Assembly (NCBI RefSeq): GCF_048269565.1
Contig: NZ_JBLXIK010000007.1
Location: 76,106 to 140,105, forward strand
Length of the DNA: 64,000 nt
Reading direction: 5' to 3'
Origin: Maricaulis sp048269565
GTDB taxonomy: Bacteria > Pseudomonadota > Alphaproteobacteria > Caulobacterales > Maricaulaceae
The translations under genes were made by a program, and so were the position numbers. The notes beneath the pieces were generated by a model. That model was not told where the DNA came from, ran no database searches, and saw nothing but the letters and a program-made list of their open reading frames with translations. Shown one piece after another: positions 25,206 through 33,020 of this stretch; position 1 is the stretch's first letter, and each line of letters starts with the position of its first letter.

Positions 25206-26450
25206 ATGACCGAACAATCTCCCAAACAAATCGCCATCATCGGTGGCGGACCCGCCGGCCTGATCGCCGCCGAACGCCTCAGCGCCCATGGCCATGGCGT
25301 CACCGTCTATGAGCGCATGCCGACCCTGGGCCGCAAATTCCTGATGGCCGGACGCGGCGGGCTCAACCTGACCCATAGCGATGATCGCGACGCCTTCATG
25401 GCGCGCTATCGCGAGGCCTCCGGCTGGATGTCCTCCTGGCTGGAAGTCTTCACCCCGGCCGATCTGTGTGCCTGGGCCGAGAGCCTCGACCAGGCGACTT
25501 TCGTCGGCACCAGCGGCCGCGTCTTCCCGCAGGCGATGAAAGCCTCGCCGCTGCTGCGCGCCTGGATCGCCCGGCTGGAAGGGCAGGGCGTGCAGTTCCG
25601 GATGCGTCATCAATGGACCGGTTGGGGCCAGAACGGCGAATTGCTGTTCAACACGCCCGATGGCGATGTGGTCATCGACAAGCCGGATGCTGTCCTGCTG
25701 GCGCTTGGCGGCGCCAGCTGGCCCAAGCTGGGTTCCGATGGCGGCTGGGCCGAGTTGTTGCGCTCGCGCGGTGTCGAAGTCGAGGATCTCGCTGCCGCCA
25801 ATTGCGGGGCGCAAATCGCCTGGAGCGAGATCATGAAATCGCGCTTCGCCGGCCAGCCGCTGAAGACGATCGCGATCAGCCTCAATGGCGAGACCGTGCG
25901 CGGCGAGGCGATGATCTCGGAATACGGCCTGGAAGGCGGCGCGGTCTATGCGCTCTCCACCCCGATCCGCAAGGCATTGGCGACCGGCTATCCGGTCACG
26001 GCGACGATTGATCTGCGTCCCAATCACAGGATTGCCGAGGTCACGGAGCGCATCGCCTCGGCGAAGAAAGGCCAGTCGCTGGCCAACACGCTGCGCAAGG
26101 CCGGCCTGTCACCGCAGGCGATCGGCCTGCTGCGCGAGAGCGGTAATCTGCCCACCGAACCGGCCGATCTCGCCCGCCGCATCAAGGCAACGCCGGTCAC
26201 CATCACCGCCCAGACGGGTCTGGACCGCGCGATTTCCTCGGCCGGCGGCATTGCCCGCGACGGCCTCGATATCGGCCTGATGATCAAGGCCCTGCCCGGC
26301 GTCTTCGTCGCCGGCGAGATGATTGACTGGGAAGCGCCGACCGGCGGCTATCTGCTGCAGGCCTGTTTCTCGACCGGGGTTGCGGCCGCACGCGGGATCG
26401 AGGTCTGGATGGAGCTGCAGACGCAGCCGGAAGAAAGCGATGCCGAATAA
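25206..26450 (+). CDS. HI0933-type FAD-dependent oxidoreductase (TIGR03862-like)
   Basis: 414-residue flavoprotein. The FAD-binding GGGPAGLIAAERLSAHGHGV starts at residue 13, with MAGRGGLNLTHSD, and the C-terminal GVFVAGEMIDWEAPTGGYLL binds FAD. It belongs to the NAD(P)/FAD-dependent BaiN/HI0933 group; a physiological substrate is not known. No partner genes adjoin. Followed by a palindromic intergenic element. Confidence 0.85.
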   Translation: MTEQSPKQIAIIGGGPAGLIAAERLSAHGHGVTVYERMPTLGRKFLMAGRGGLNLTHSDDRDAFMARYREASGWMSSWLEVFTPADLCAWAESLDQATFVGTSGRVFPQAMKASPLLRAWIARLEGQGVQFRMRHQWTGWGQNGELLFNTPDGDVVIDKPDAVLLALGGASWPKLGSDGGWAELLRSRGVEVEDLAAANCGAQIAWSEIMKSRFAGQPLKTIAISLNGETVRGEAMISEYGLEGGAVYALSTPIRKALATGYPVTATIDLRPNHRIAEVTERIASAKKGQSLANTLRKAGLSPQAIGLLRESGNLPTEPADLARRIKATPVTITAQTGLDRAISSAGGIARDGLDIGLMIKALPGVFVAGEMIDWEAPTGGYLLQACFSTGVAAARGIEVWMELQTQPEESDAE

Positions 26451-26477
26451 TCGACCCTAAAGCCAGCCCACCGCTTT

Positions 26478-26597
26478 CTTCCCCGCTTGCGGGGAAGTGG
26501 CCGCGCAGCGGCCGATGGGGCGGCGAAGCCGAAACCCCGCGCTGCCGCGCGGCCCCTCCACCGCTTCGCGGTCCCCCTCCCCGGTAAACCGGGGAGG
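26478..26597. repeat. Mosaic of four hairpins (REP/BIME-like intergenic element)
   Basis: Four perfect inverted repeats in 120 bp: CTTCCCCGC-TT-GCGGGGAAG (26478-26497), GGCCGC-GCA-GCGGCC (26499-26513), ACCGC-TTC-GCGGT (26560-26572) and CCTCCCCGGT-AA-ACCGGGGAGG (26576-26597). It lies between the convergent flavoprotein and dapD genes, so it may terminate or stabilise transcripts. It resembles dispersed extragenic palindromes. Confidence 0.75.
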
Positions 26598-26618
26598 AAA
26601 GCGTTTGGCCAGGCGAAA

Positions 26619-27443
26619 CTACCGCAACAGCTCATTAATCGAGGTTTTCGAGCGCGTCTGGGCATCGACGCGTTTGACGATCACGGCGCAGGCCAGGGAC
26701 GGTCCGCCCTTGGGGTCGGGCAGGGTGCCGGGGACCACGACGGAGTAAGCCGGGATCTCGCCGCGGGTGATTTCGCCGGTAGCGCGATCGACGATCTTGG
26801 TCGACTGGCCGAGATAGACGCCCATCGAGATCACCGCGCCGGTGCGCACGATGACGCCCTCGGCGACTTCCGAGCGCGCGCCGATGAAGACGTCGTCCTC
26901 GATGATCACCGGTCCGGCCTGCAAGGGTTCCAGCACGCCGCCAATGCCGACGCCGCCGGAGATATGCACCCGCTTGCCGATCTGGGCGCAGGAGCCGACG
27001 GTCGACCAGGTATCGACCATCGTGCCTTCATCGACATAGGCGCCGAGATTGACATAGGAGGGCATCAACACCACGCCCGGCGCGATATGGGCGCCCCGGC
27101 GCACGGCGCAGGGGGGTACGGCGCGGAAACCGGCGGCCTTGAATTCGGCTTCGCCCCAGCCTTCAAATTTCGACGGCACCTTGTCCCACCAGCGCGCCCC
27201 GGCAACGCCGCCCTCGATCAATCCCATCGGATTGAGACGGAAGCCCAGCAGCACGGCCTTCTTGAGCCATTGATTGACGGTCCAGTCGCCATTGCCGGAG
27301 CGCTCCGCAACGCGGGCCTTGCCGCTGTCGAGCAAGTCGATCGCCGCCTCGACGGCCTCGCGGATCTCGCCGCCGGTTTCGGTCGAGACCGAGTCGCGAT
27401 CATCCCAGGCGGCTTCGATCAGGGTCTTGAGCTGGTCAGTCAT
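26619..27443 (-). CDS. dapD: Tetrahydrodipicolinate N-succinyltransferase
   Basis: 274-residue DapD, which makes N-succinyl-2-amino-6-ketopimelate for diaminopimelate synthesis. It has the left-handed beta-helix hexapeptide repeats (AHIAPGVVLMPSYVNLGAYV, CAQIGKRVHISGGVGIGGVL) and FIGARSEVAEGVIV. It overlaps the upstream nucleotidase gene by 8 bp. It acts with dapE at 23047. Confidence 0.95.
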   Translation of the reverse strand: MTDQLKTLIEAAWDDRDSVSTETGGEIREAVEAAIDLLDSGKARVAERSGNGDWTVNQWLKKAVLLGFRLNPMGLIEGGVAGARWWDKVPSKFEGWGEAEFKAAGFRAVPPCAVRRGAHIAPGVVLMPSYVNLGAYVDEGTMVDTWSTVGSCAQIGKRVHISGGVGIGGVLEPLQAGPVIIEDDVFIGARSEVAEGVIVRTGAVISMGVYLGQSTKIVDRATGEITRGEIPAYSVVVPGTLPDPKGGPSLACAVIVKRVDAQTRSKTSINELLR

Positions 27444-28149
27444 GGGTCGGCTCCGCTGTCGTGGATGTCCGCATCTCGCCGAGGAAGGTCGTCAGGCAAT
27501 CGGCGGCGAAATGGATATGGTCGGGATCTTCGCCGGCGCGGCTGTGATCTTCGGTTCGCAGGCCTTCCTTCGCGCGGATCAGCACGGTTGTGAACCCCAT
27601 TTCGTGGGCGGTCTTCAGGTTGCGCACGGAATCCTCGAACAGCACCGAGCGCGGCACCGGCAGGGCGAAGCGGGCGGCGAAACGGTCAAAGCCCTCGCGG
27701 TGCGGCTTGGGCGTGAAACCGGCGGCCTCGACGTCGAAAATGTCGTCGAACAAATGGTCGATGCCCAGATGCGCCAGCACATTCTCGGCATGTTTCAACG
27801 AGCCATTGGTGTAGACTAGCCGCTTGCCGGGCAGGGCGGAGAGATGCCGGATCAGTTCGGGATTGGCCGGGATGACGCTGTGATCGATATCGTGCACGAA
27901 ATCGAGGTATTCGCGGATATCGAGCGGATGATTGGCCATCAGCCCGTGCAGGGTTGTGCCGTAATCACGCCAGTAGGTTTTCTGCAGCAGCCGCGCCTCG
28001 TCATGCGGCAGGTCGAGCAGGCGCGCGACATATTCCGTCATACGGGCGCTGACCTGGGCCATCACCGGCGCATCGGAGGGGTAGAGCGTGTCGTCGAGAT
28101 CGAACACCCAGTGATCGATATGGGTCAGGTCGGGGCGGTCAGCGGTCAC
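27436..28149 (-). CDS. Pyrimidine 5'-nucleotidase (HAD superfamily)
   Basis: 237-residue HAD hydrolase, TIGR01993-like. Motif 1 is WVFDLDDTLYPSD (about residue 14), motif 2 is LVYTNGSLKHAENVL, and motif 4 is VLFEDSVRNL. The start is taken as the GTG at 28149; the open frame reaches 28317 but the extra residues overlap the upstream gene and look unlike the family. It likely hydrolyses pyrimidine nucleotides. Sits in the minus-strand run from rpmH to dapD. Confidence 0.85.
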   Translation of the reverse strand: MTADRPDLTHIDHWVFDLDDTLYPSDAPVMAQVSARMTEYVARLLDLPHDEARLLQKTYWRDYGTTLHGLMANHPLDIREYLDFVHDIDHSVIPANPELIRHLSALPGKRLVYTNGSLKHAENVLAHLGIDHLFDDIFDVEAAGFTPKPHREGFDRFAARFALPVPRSVLFEDSVRNLKTAHEMGFTTVLIRAKEGLRTEDHSRAGEDPDHIHFAADCLTTFLGEMRTSTTAEPTHD

Positions 28150-29134
28150 GTCTGGGGCCTGCAAAATCGGATTCCTCGATCGTGATCCGGACACCGCCAT
28201 CGACGGGCTCGGAGATGCGGCGGAAATTCGCCGTGGCATAGCCGCGCTCGGTGCAGCCCGTACGTTCCTCGGCGAGGAAGCGGGCCGGGGCGATACAGAA
28301 GGCGTCCGTGCCGCCATTCAGCGGCCGGCGCGTCGCGGCATTGATCCGCTCGGCATAGAAATAGGTGTTGGTCGTCTCGAGCCGGGCCGCCAGCAGGCGG
28401 GCGCATTCGCCGGCGTGCAGGCGCCACCAGCCGCGCGACTGCCAGATCTCGCCGGAGCGATAGCCGATCGCGGTGGCGATATCGCCGTCGGACTCATTGC
28501 AGATCGTCAGGCCGCTCTGGGCATTGCGGGTCATGGCGCGCGATTCCAGCGCATCGATCAGCGCCGTGTTGGCCGGCCGCGTGCTCAGCTCGGCATCGGC
28601 CATGAAACGGGTGACGGCGCGATCGGTGCCGCGACCGTCATAGCCGTCGACAGCCGTGATCGGATAGCCTGCCGATTGCAACAGACGCTGGATGCCGGCG
28701 ACTTCGGCATGTGTGCCGAAATTGTCCGGCCCCACCAGCACCGTCCGGTCGCGCTGATCGCCTTCCCGGACAATGAAATCGCGCGAGGCGAGGCCGAGGG
28801 CGGCGCAGCGTGTGTTGGCGATGACCTCGAAATCGGCCTCATCGACGCACAGGGCCGTGGTGCCGCGCCATTCGCGCACGCCGCCGAGATAGGCATCGCT
28901 GGTCTTGGCGTAGAAATACAGCGGTTGATCATCGGCCAGTTCGACATTGCCGGCCACTTCGCTGCACTCGCCGGGCCGCATCCGCATCCAGCCCTGGATC
29001 GCGACACCGCCGGCGACCGGCCAGCCCGTCGCGACATGGACGATGTAGCTGGTCTGGTTGCAGACATCATAGGCGCGCGCCGGAGCGGTAGCGCAAAGCG
29101 AGAGGCCGAGGAGGATCAGAAGGCGCATCAACAT
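28139..29134 (-). CDS. Exported protein with two DUF1036 domains and a peptidoglycan-binding-like repeat
   Basis: 331-residue secreted protein, signal peptide MLMRLLILLGLSLCATAPARA. The first DUF1036 domain (about residues 23-115, starting YDVCNQTSYIVHVATG) and the second (about residues 210-305, starting LTICNESDGDIATAIG) share CN, WxRxxxGEC and YFYAE patterns. Between them lies a peptidoglycan-binding-like block, IQRLLQSAGYPITAVDGYDG. The start at 29134 has a GGGAG site upstream. Function unknown; a periplasmic cell-wall or envelope role is plausible. Confidence 0.8.
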   Translation of the reverse strand: MLMRLLILLGLSLCATAPARAYDVCNQTSYIVHVATGWPVAGGVAIQGWMRMRPGECSEVAGNVELADDQPLYFYAKTSDAYLGGVREWRGTTALCVDEADFEVIANTRCAALGLASRDFIVREGDQRDRTVLVGPDNFGTHAEVAGIQRLLQSAGYPITAVDGYDGRGTDRAVTRFMADAELSTRPANTALIDALESRAMTRNAQSGLTICNESDGDIATAIGYRSGEIWQSRGWWRLHAGECARLLAARLETTNTYFYAERINAATRRPLNGGTDAFCIAPARFLAEERTGCTERGYATANFRRISEPVDGGVRITIEESDFAGPRRDR

Positions 29135-29147
29135 GAGGCTTGGCTCC

Positions 29148-29795
29148 CTAACCGGCACCGCCCGGCAACAGCGCGGCGATTTCGGCGCGCAGGTCATCGA
29201 GGCCCTGGCGTTTGCTGCTCGAGGTCGCCACCACGCGCGGGAAGGCGGCGGGGCGCTTGCGGATCGCCTCGAGCGATTCCTCGATGGTCCGCGCGACTTG
29301 CGGTGGCTTGATCTTGTCACACTTGGTCAGCACGAGTTGATAGCTCACCGCGGCCTCGTCAAACACATCCATGATCGCCTGGTCGACGGGCTTGAGGCCG
29401 TGGCGGCTGTCGATCAGCAGGTAGACGCGCTTGAGATTGACGCGGCCGCGCAGGAAGGCGCGGGTCAGCCGGGTCCATTTGTCGACCACATCCTTGGGCG
29501 CCTTGGCAAAGCCATAGCCCGGCAGATCGACCAGGCGCAGCTTGCTGCCCTCGAGATTGAAGAAATTGAGCTCGCGCGTCCGGCCCGGCTCGCCCGAGGC
29601 GCGCGCCAGCCCGACCTGGTTGGTCAGCCCGTTGATCAGCGACGACTTGCCGACATTGGAACGGCCGGCAAAGGCGACTTCGGTCCGATCCGGCGGCGGC
29701 AGGTGGTCGAGATCAACCGCCCCCATCAGAAATTTGCACGGGCGCGCAAACAGGAGCCGCCCGGCTGCCAGATCAGCTTCCCGGGACGCGGTCAG
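29148..29795 (-). CDS. engB: Ribosome biogenesis GTPase EngB (YihA/YsxC)
   Basis: GTP-binding protein needed for 50S subunit assembly. G1 is GRSNVGKSS, G3 is DLPGYG, and G4 is TKCDK. The first ATG (29726) yields 192 residues, but the upstream frame stays open and encodes a typical EngB N-terminus (EADLAAGRLLFARPCKFL). The only start-like codon there with a site is CTG at 29795, which overlaps the yidC stop (CTGA) and lies 6 nt after AGGGGAGG. A 215-residue product is therefore proposed; the ATG start is the conservative alternative. Confidence 0.85.
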   Translation of the reverse strand: MTASREADLAAGRLLFARPCKFLMGAVDLDHLPPPDRTEVAFAGRSNVGKSSLINGLTNQVGLARASGEPGRTRELNFFNLEGSKLRLVDLPGYGFAKAPKDVVDKWTRLTRAFLRGRVNLKRVYLLIDSRHGLKPVDQAIMDVFDEAAVSYQLVLTKCDKIKPPQVARTIEESLEAIRKRPAAFPRVVATSSSKRQGLDDLRAEIAALLPGGAG

Positions 29796-31582
29796 TTCCC
29801 GCCTCCCCTCATGCGGTCGCGGATATGGGCGATCAGCTTGTCGAGCTGGGTCTCATTCCCGTGACGGCGCATGATGACATATTGCTGGGCTACCGAGAGC
29901 GCATTGTTCCACGCCCAGTAAATCACCAGGCCGGAGGCAAAGCCCGCCAGCATGATGGTGAAGACGAAGGGCAGGAAGGCGAAGATCTTCGCCTGCATCG
30001 GATCGGGCGGCGGCGGGTTGAGGGCCTGCTGCGCGGCCATGGTCAGACCCATCAGGATTGGCCAGATACCGATCGCCAGCACGCCGCCGAGAATCGGCCA
30101 GCTGGACGGGTCGAAGGGCAGGAGACCGAACAGGTTCCACATATTGGTCGGATCGGGTGCCGCCAGATCGCGGATCCAGCCGAAGAAGGGCGCGTGGCGC
30201 ATCTCGATGGCGTTGAACAGGGTCTGGTAAAGCGCAAAGAAAATCGGTATCTGCGGCAGGATCGGCAGGCAACCGGCCAGCGGATTGATCTTCTCCTTGC
30301 GGTAGAGATCCATCATCGCCTGTTGCTGTTTCTGCTGGTCGGCCGCGTAGCGTTCCTTGATCTCGGCGATCTTCGGCTGCACCGTTTTCATCTTCGCCAT
30401 CGAGGCAAAGGCGCGGTTGGCGAGCGGGAACATCACAATCTTGACCATCAGCGTCAGGGCGAGGATGGCGAGGCCGACATTGCCGGTCAGGTTTTCCAGA
30501 TGGTGCAGCAGCCAGACGAAGGGCCGCGCCAGGAACCAGAGCCAGCCCCAGTTGATCGCCATGTCGAGCTTCTGGATGCCCTGGTCATTCTGGGCCGCCT
30601 GCAGCACATCGAGTTCCTTCGCACCGGCGAAGATATGCGAGGTCGAGCTCAAAGAGGCGCCGGCGGGCAGGATTTGCGCGGTTTCGACATAGCTCGATTC
30701 AAAGGCCGTGATGCCGGCGCGTTCGATGGTGCGGAAACGGGCGGTGAAATTGCGGCTCTGGTCGGGAATGGCGGCGGCCATCCAGTAGCGCATGGTGATG
30801 CCGGCCCAGCCGCCCACGCCGCTGGCTTCGTCTTCCTCGCCATCTTCGAGCTTGGAGAATTTGCGCTGGATCAGGCGGCCATCGACCACGGCGAGCGCGC
30901 CCTCGAACACGGCCATATTATTGGTCAGGTCGGTCGGCATGCCTTCATCGCGAACCAGGCCGTAGCGCTGCAGCTCGACATCACCGCCTGTGGTGTTGGT
31001 GACGGTGTCGGAAATGGTGAAGAGGTAATTTTCGTCAATGCTGATCGTGCGCTCGAAATGGAGGCCGGAGGCGCTGTCATAGCCGATCACGATCGGGGTC
31101 TCTTCGGTCAGGACATTGCCCGACAGCAGGGTCCATTCCGTGCTGCCACCGGGCAGGTCGGCAAAGCCCGGGGTCGGTGACTGCCAGCCATCGCGGACGT
31201 AGAAGACATCGCCGCTGCCGATCGGGTTGAGCAGGGAGACCAGCTCGCTGCCGCCGACCTCGACCGTGTGGCGACGCAGGCGCAGATCATCGAAACGGGC
31301 GCCGGTCAGCGAGATCGAACCTTCAACACTTGGTGCATTGATCTCGACGCGCTGGGCCGTGGCGAGTGCTTCAGGCCGGTCGAGTGCGGAGACAGTCGGT
31401 GCCGAGGTCAGGGCTGCCGGGAGATCGGGATCAATACCCTGCTCGACCAGGGCAGCCTGTTCGGCCTCGATCGCGGCGCGCTGGCGCTCCTGCGCCGGGC
31501 CGGTAATCAGGAACTGGTAACCGAGCATGATGACCAGCATCAGCCCCAGCGCGATAAAGAGATTGCGTTGTTCTCCGCCCAT
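29792..31582 (-). CDS. yidC: Membrane protein insertase YidC
   Basis: 596-residue YidC. An N-terminal helix (LFIALGLMLVIMLGYQFLI) is followed by a large periplasmic beta domain (about residues 60-365) and the conserved membrane core with NWGWLWFLARPFVWLLHHLE, NPLAGCLPILPQIPIFFALY and a C-terminal YWAWNNALSVAQQYVIMRR. It inserts membrane proteins with or without Sec. Context rpmH-rnpA-yidC-engB is standard. Confidence 0.97.
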   Translation of the reverse strand: MGGEQRNLFIALGLMLVIMLGYQFLITGPAQERQRAAIEAEQAALVEQGIDPDLPAALTSAPTVSALDRPEALATAQRVEINAPSVEGSISLTGARFDDLRLRRHTVEVGGSELVSLLNPIGSGDVFYVRDGWQSPTPGFADLPGGSTEWTLLSGNVLTEETPIVIGYDSASGLHFERTISIDENYLFTISDTVTNTTGGDVELQRYGLVRDEGMPTDLTNNMAVFEGALAVVDGRLIQRKFSKLEDGEEDEASGVGGWAGITMRYWMAAAIPDQSRNFTARFRTIERAGITAFESSYVETAQILPAGASLSSTSHIFAGAKELDVLQAAQNDQGIQKLDMAINWGWLWFLARPFVWLLHHLENLTGNVGLAILALTLMVKIVMFPLANRAFASMAKMKTVQPKIAEIKERYAADQQKQQQAMMDLYRKEKINPLAGCLPILPQIPIFFALYQTLFNAIEMRHAPFFGWIRDLAAPDPTNMWNLFGLLPFDPSSWPILGGVLAIGIWPILMGLTMAAQQALNPPPPDPMQAKIFAFLPFVFTIMLAGFASGLVIYWAWNNALSVAQQYVIMRRHGNETQLDKLIAHIRDRMRGGGN

Positions 31583-31596
31583 GACAGTCAGGCCTC

Positions 31597-31974
31597 TCAG
31601 GCTCGTTGTTTCGCGTTGCCCGGGGCCTCGTCGGACGCGAGGCTCACCAATGCACTTTCGACATCTTGCAGCAAACGCGGCCAGGCCCGATCGGCGGTAG
31701 TCGCGCGTGCAATGAATACATAGTCAAAGCCGGGCCGTCCGTGGAGGGGCAGTAGCAGCCGCGCCGCTTCGCGCAGGCGCCGCTTGACCCGGTTGCGCAC
31801 AACCGCATTCCCGACTTTCTTGGTGGCGGTAAAGCCTGCGCCCAAACGCAAAGCGCCGTCCCGCTGGCGTGCCTGAACAACGACACCCGACCGGACGGCT
31901 TTTTTACCCTGTGCGCAGTGCAGGAACTCACGCCGCTTTTTCAGCCGGTCAATGGCTGGCGGCGTGGTGTCCAT
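31597..31974 (-). CDS. rnpA: Ribonuclease P protein component
   Basis: 125-residue RnpA, the protein subunit of RNase P that processes tRNA 5' ends. The family motif KVGNAVVRNRVKRRLREAAR is exact (about residue 53), preceded by LKKRREFLHCAQG. The start at 31974 matches family N-termini; upstream open frame runs through rpmH in another frame. It lies 5 bp after rpmH. Confidence 0.96.
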   Translation of the reverse strand: MDTTPPAIDRLKKRREFLHCAQGKKAVRSGVVVQARQRDGALRLGAGFTATKKVGNAVVRNRVKRRLREAARLLLPLHGRPGFDYVFIARATTADRAWPRLLQDVESALVSLASDEAPGNAKQRA

Positions 31975-31979
31975 GGTCG

Positions 31980-32114
31980 TTAAGCGGAAAGCCGCTTGCG
32001 GCCCTTGGCACGGCGACGTGCCAGAATTTGACGGCCAGCTTTCGTCGCCATACGCGCACGGAAGCCGTGCCGGCGTGAGCGGACGAGCTGGGACGGTTGA
32101 AAAGTGCGTTTCAC
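31980..32114 (-). CDS. rpmH: 50S ribosomal protein L34
   Basis: 44-residue ribosomal protein L34, basic throughout. The product begins (V/M)KRTFQPSQLVRSRRHGF and ends RAKGRKRLSA, a near-perfect family match. The start is GTG with GGAG 7 nt upstream. First gene of the rnpA-yidC-engB operon. Confidence 0.97.
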   Translation of the reverse strand: MKRTFQPSQLVRSRRHGFRARMATKAGRQILARRRAKGRKRLSA

Positions 32115-32245
32115 GGTCGCGCTCCATCGGCGATCAATTCAAGAGCGGCGCTAATACGCATATGTAGGGCGGGCGTCAAGCGCGCCGGCGGCTATTCGCA
32201 TGACAACAGGGTGCCGAAAATGCAGCGGCGGTGTAGGAATGAGCG

Positions 32246-33001
32246 ATGAAAGATCCGGCATTGACCAATTCACCGACCGCAGGAGGGCGGGTCCGGCTGC
32301 GCCTCGCGGCGGGGCTGGTGCTGGCGTCGGCCATGCTGCTGGCGCTCTGGCTGGGCGCCTCGCCGCAGGCGCTGGTCGATCTGGCGCAAGGGAATGCAAA
32401 TGCCGGCTGGATCGGCGACAATCTCCTGCTGGCCAGCCTCGCCTATGCCGCGTTTTATATGCTCGCCGTTACGGTCTCCCTGCCGGGGGCGCTCTGGTTC
32501 AGCATCGGCGCCGGGTTTCTGCTCGGAAGCGGTGCCGCAATTCCCGTCTCGCTGGCGGGAATCACCTTCGGCGCGGCCAATGCCTGGCTGATCCTGCGTT
32601 TTCTCGCCGGGCCCGGCCTGCGCCAGCGCACCAAGGACCGGATTGCGCGTTTTGCCGATGGCTTTCATCGCAATGAGTTTGCCTATGTCATCCTGTTGCG
32701 GGTGCTGCCGCTGCCGTTTTTTCTCGTCAATCTGGCTGCGGCGCTGCTGGGGCATCGCTTCGTGGCGTTTTTTGCCGGCACGCTGATCGGCTCGCTGCCC
32801 TCTGTTGTCCTCTACGCCAATCTCGGGGCGGGGCTGGGTGAGCTGGTCGAGGCGGGCGTGCAGCCGGGTCTGGCGGATCTGACGCGACCGTCTTTCCTGG
32901 TCGCCGTGGCCATGGTGGTGCTGATGGGAGCCGTCGCGATCGGTCACCGGCTGCGGGTCCGGGCGCGGGCCCGTGATGCCTTGTCGCGGTCGGAGCCCTA
33001 G
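32246..33001 (+). CDS. TVP38/TMEM64 (SNARE-associated) family membrane protein
   Basis: 251-residue integral membrane protein with about five segments, of the DedA-related TVP38/TMEM64 family (PF09335). Conserved parts include SLPGALWFSIGAGFLLGSG, VILLRVLPLPFFLVNLAAAL and FFAGTLIGSLPSVVLYANLG. These proteins are linked to lipid scrambling in the membrane. Divergent from rpmH; a histidine kinase gene starts 19 bp downstream. Confidence 0.87.
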   Translation: MKDPALTNSPTAGGRVRLRLAAGLVLASAMLLALWLGASPQALVDLAQGNANAGWIGDNLLLASLAYAAFYMLAVTVSLPGALWFSIGAGFLLGSGAAIPVSLAGITFGAANAWLILRFLAGPGLRQRTKDRIARFADGFHRNEFAYVILLRVLPLPFFLVNLAAALLGHRFVAFFAGTLIGSLPSVVLYANLGAGLGELVEAGVQPGLADLTRPSFLVAVAMVVLMGAVAIGHRLRVRARARDALSRSEP

Positions 33002-33020
33002 GATATGGGGCGAAGCATTC

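Noticed and set aside
29825..31180. Long open frame on the plus strand opposite yidC (also 8619-9662 opposite the beta-CASP gene, 37539-39326 opposite the acyl-CoA synthetase, 41761-43302 opposite selO, 53229-55418 opposite the helicase)
   Set aside because: High-GC codon bias creates long antisense frames. They are rich in His/Gln/Arg/Asp with no domain pattern, while the opposite strand encodes clear families.
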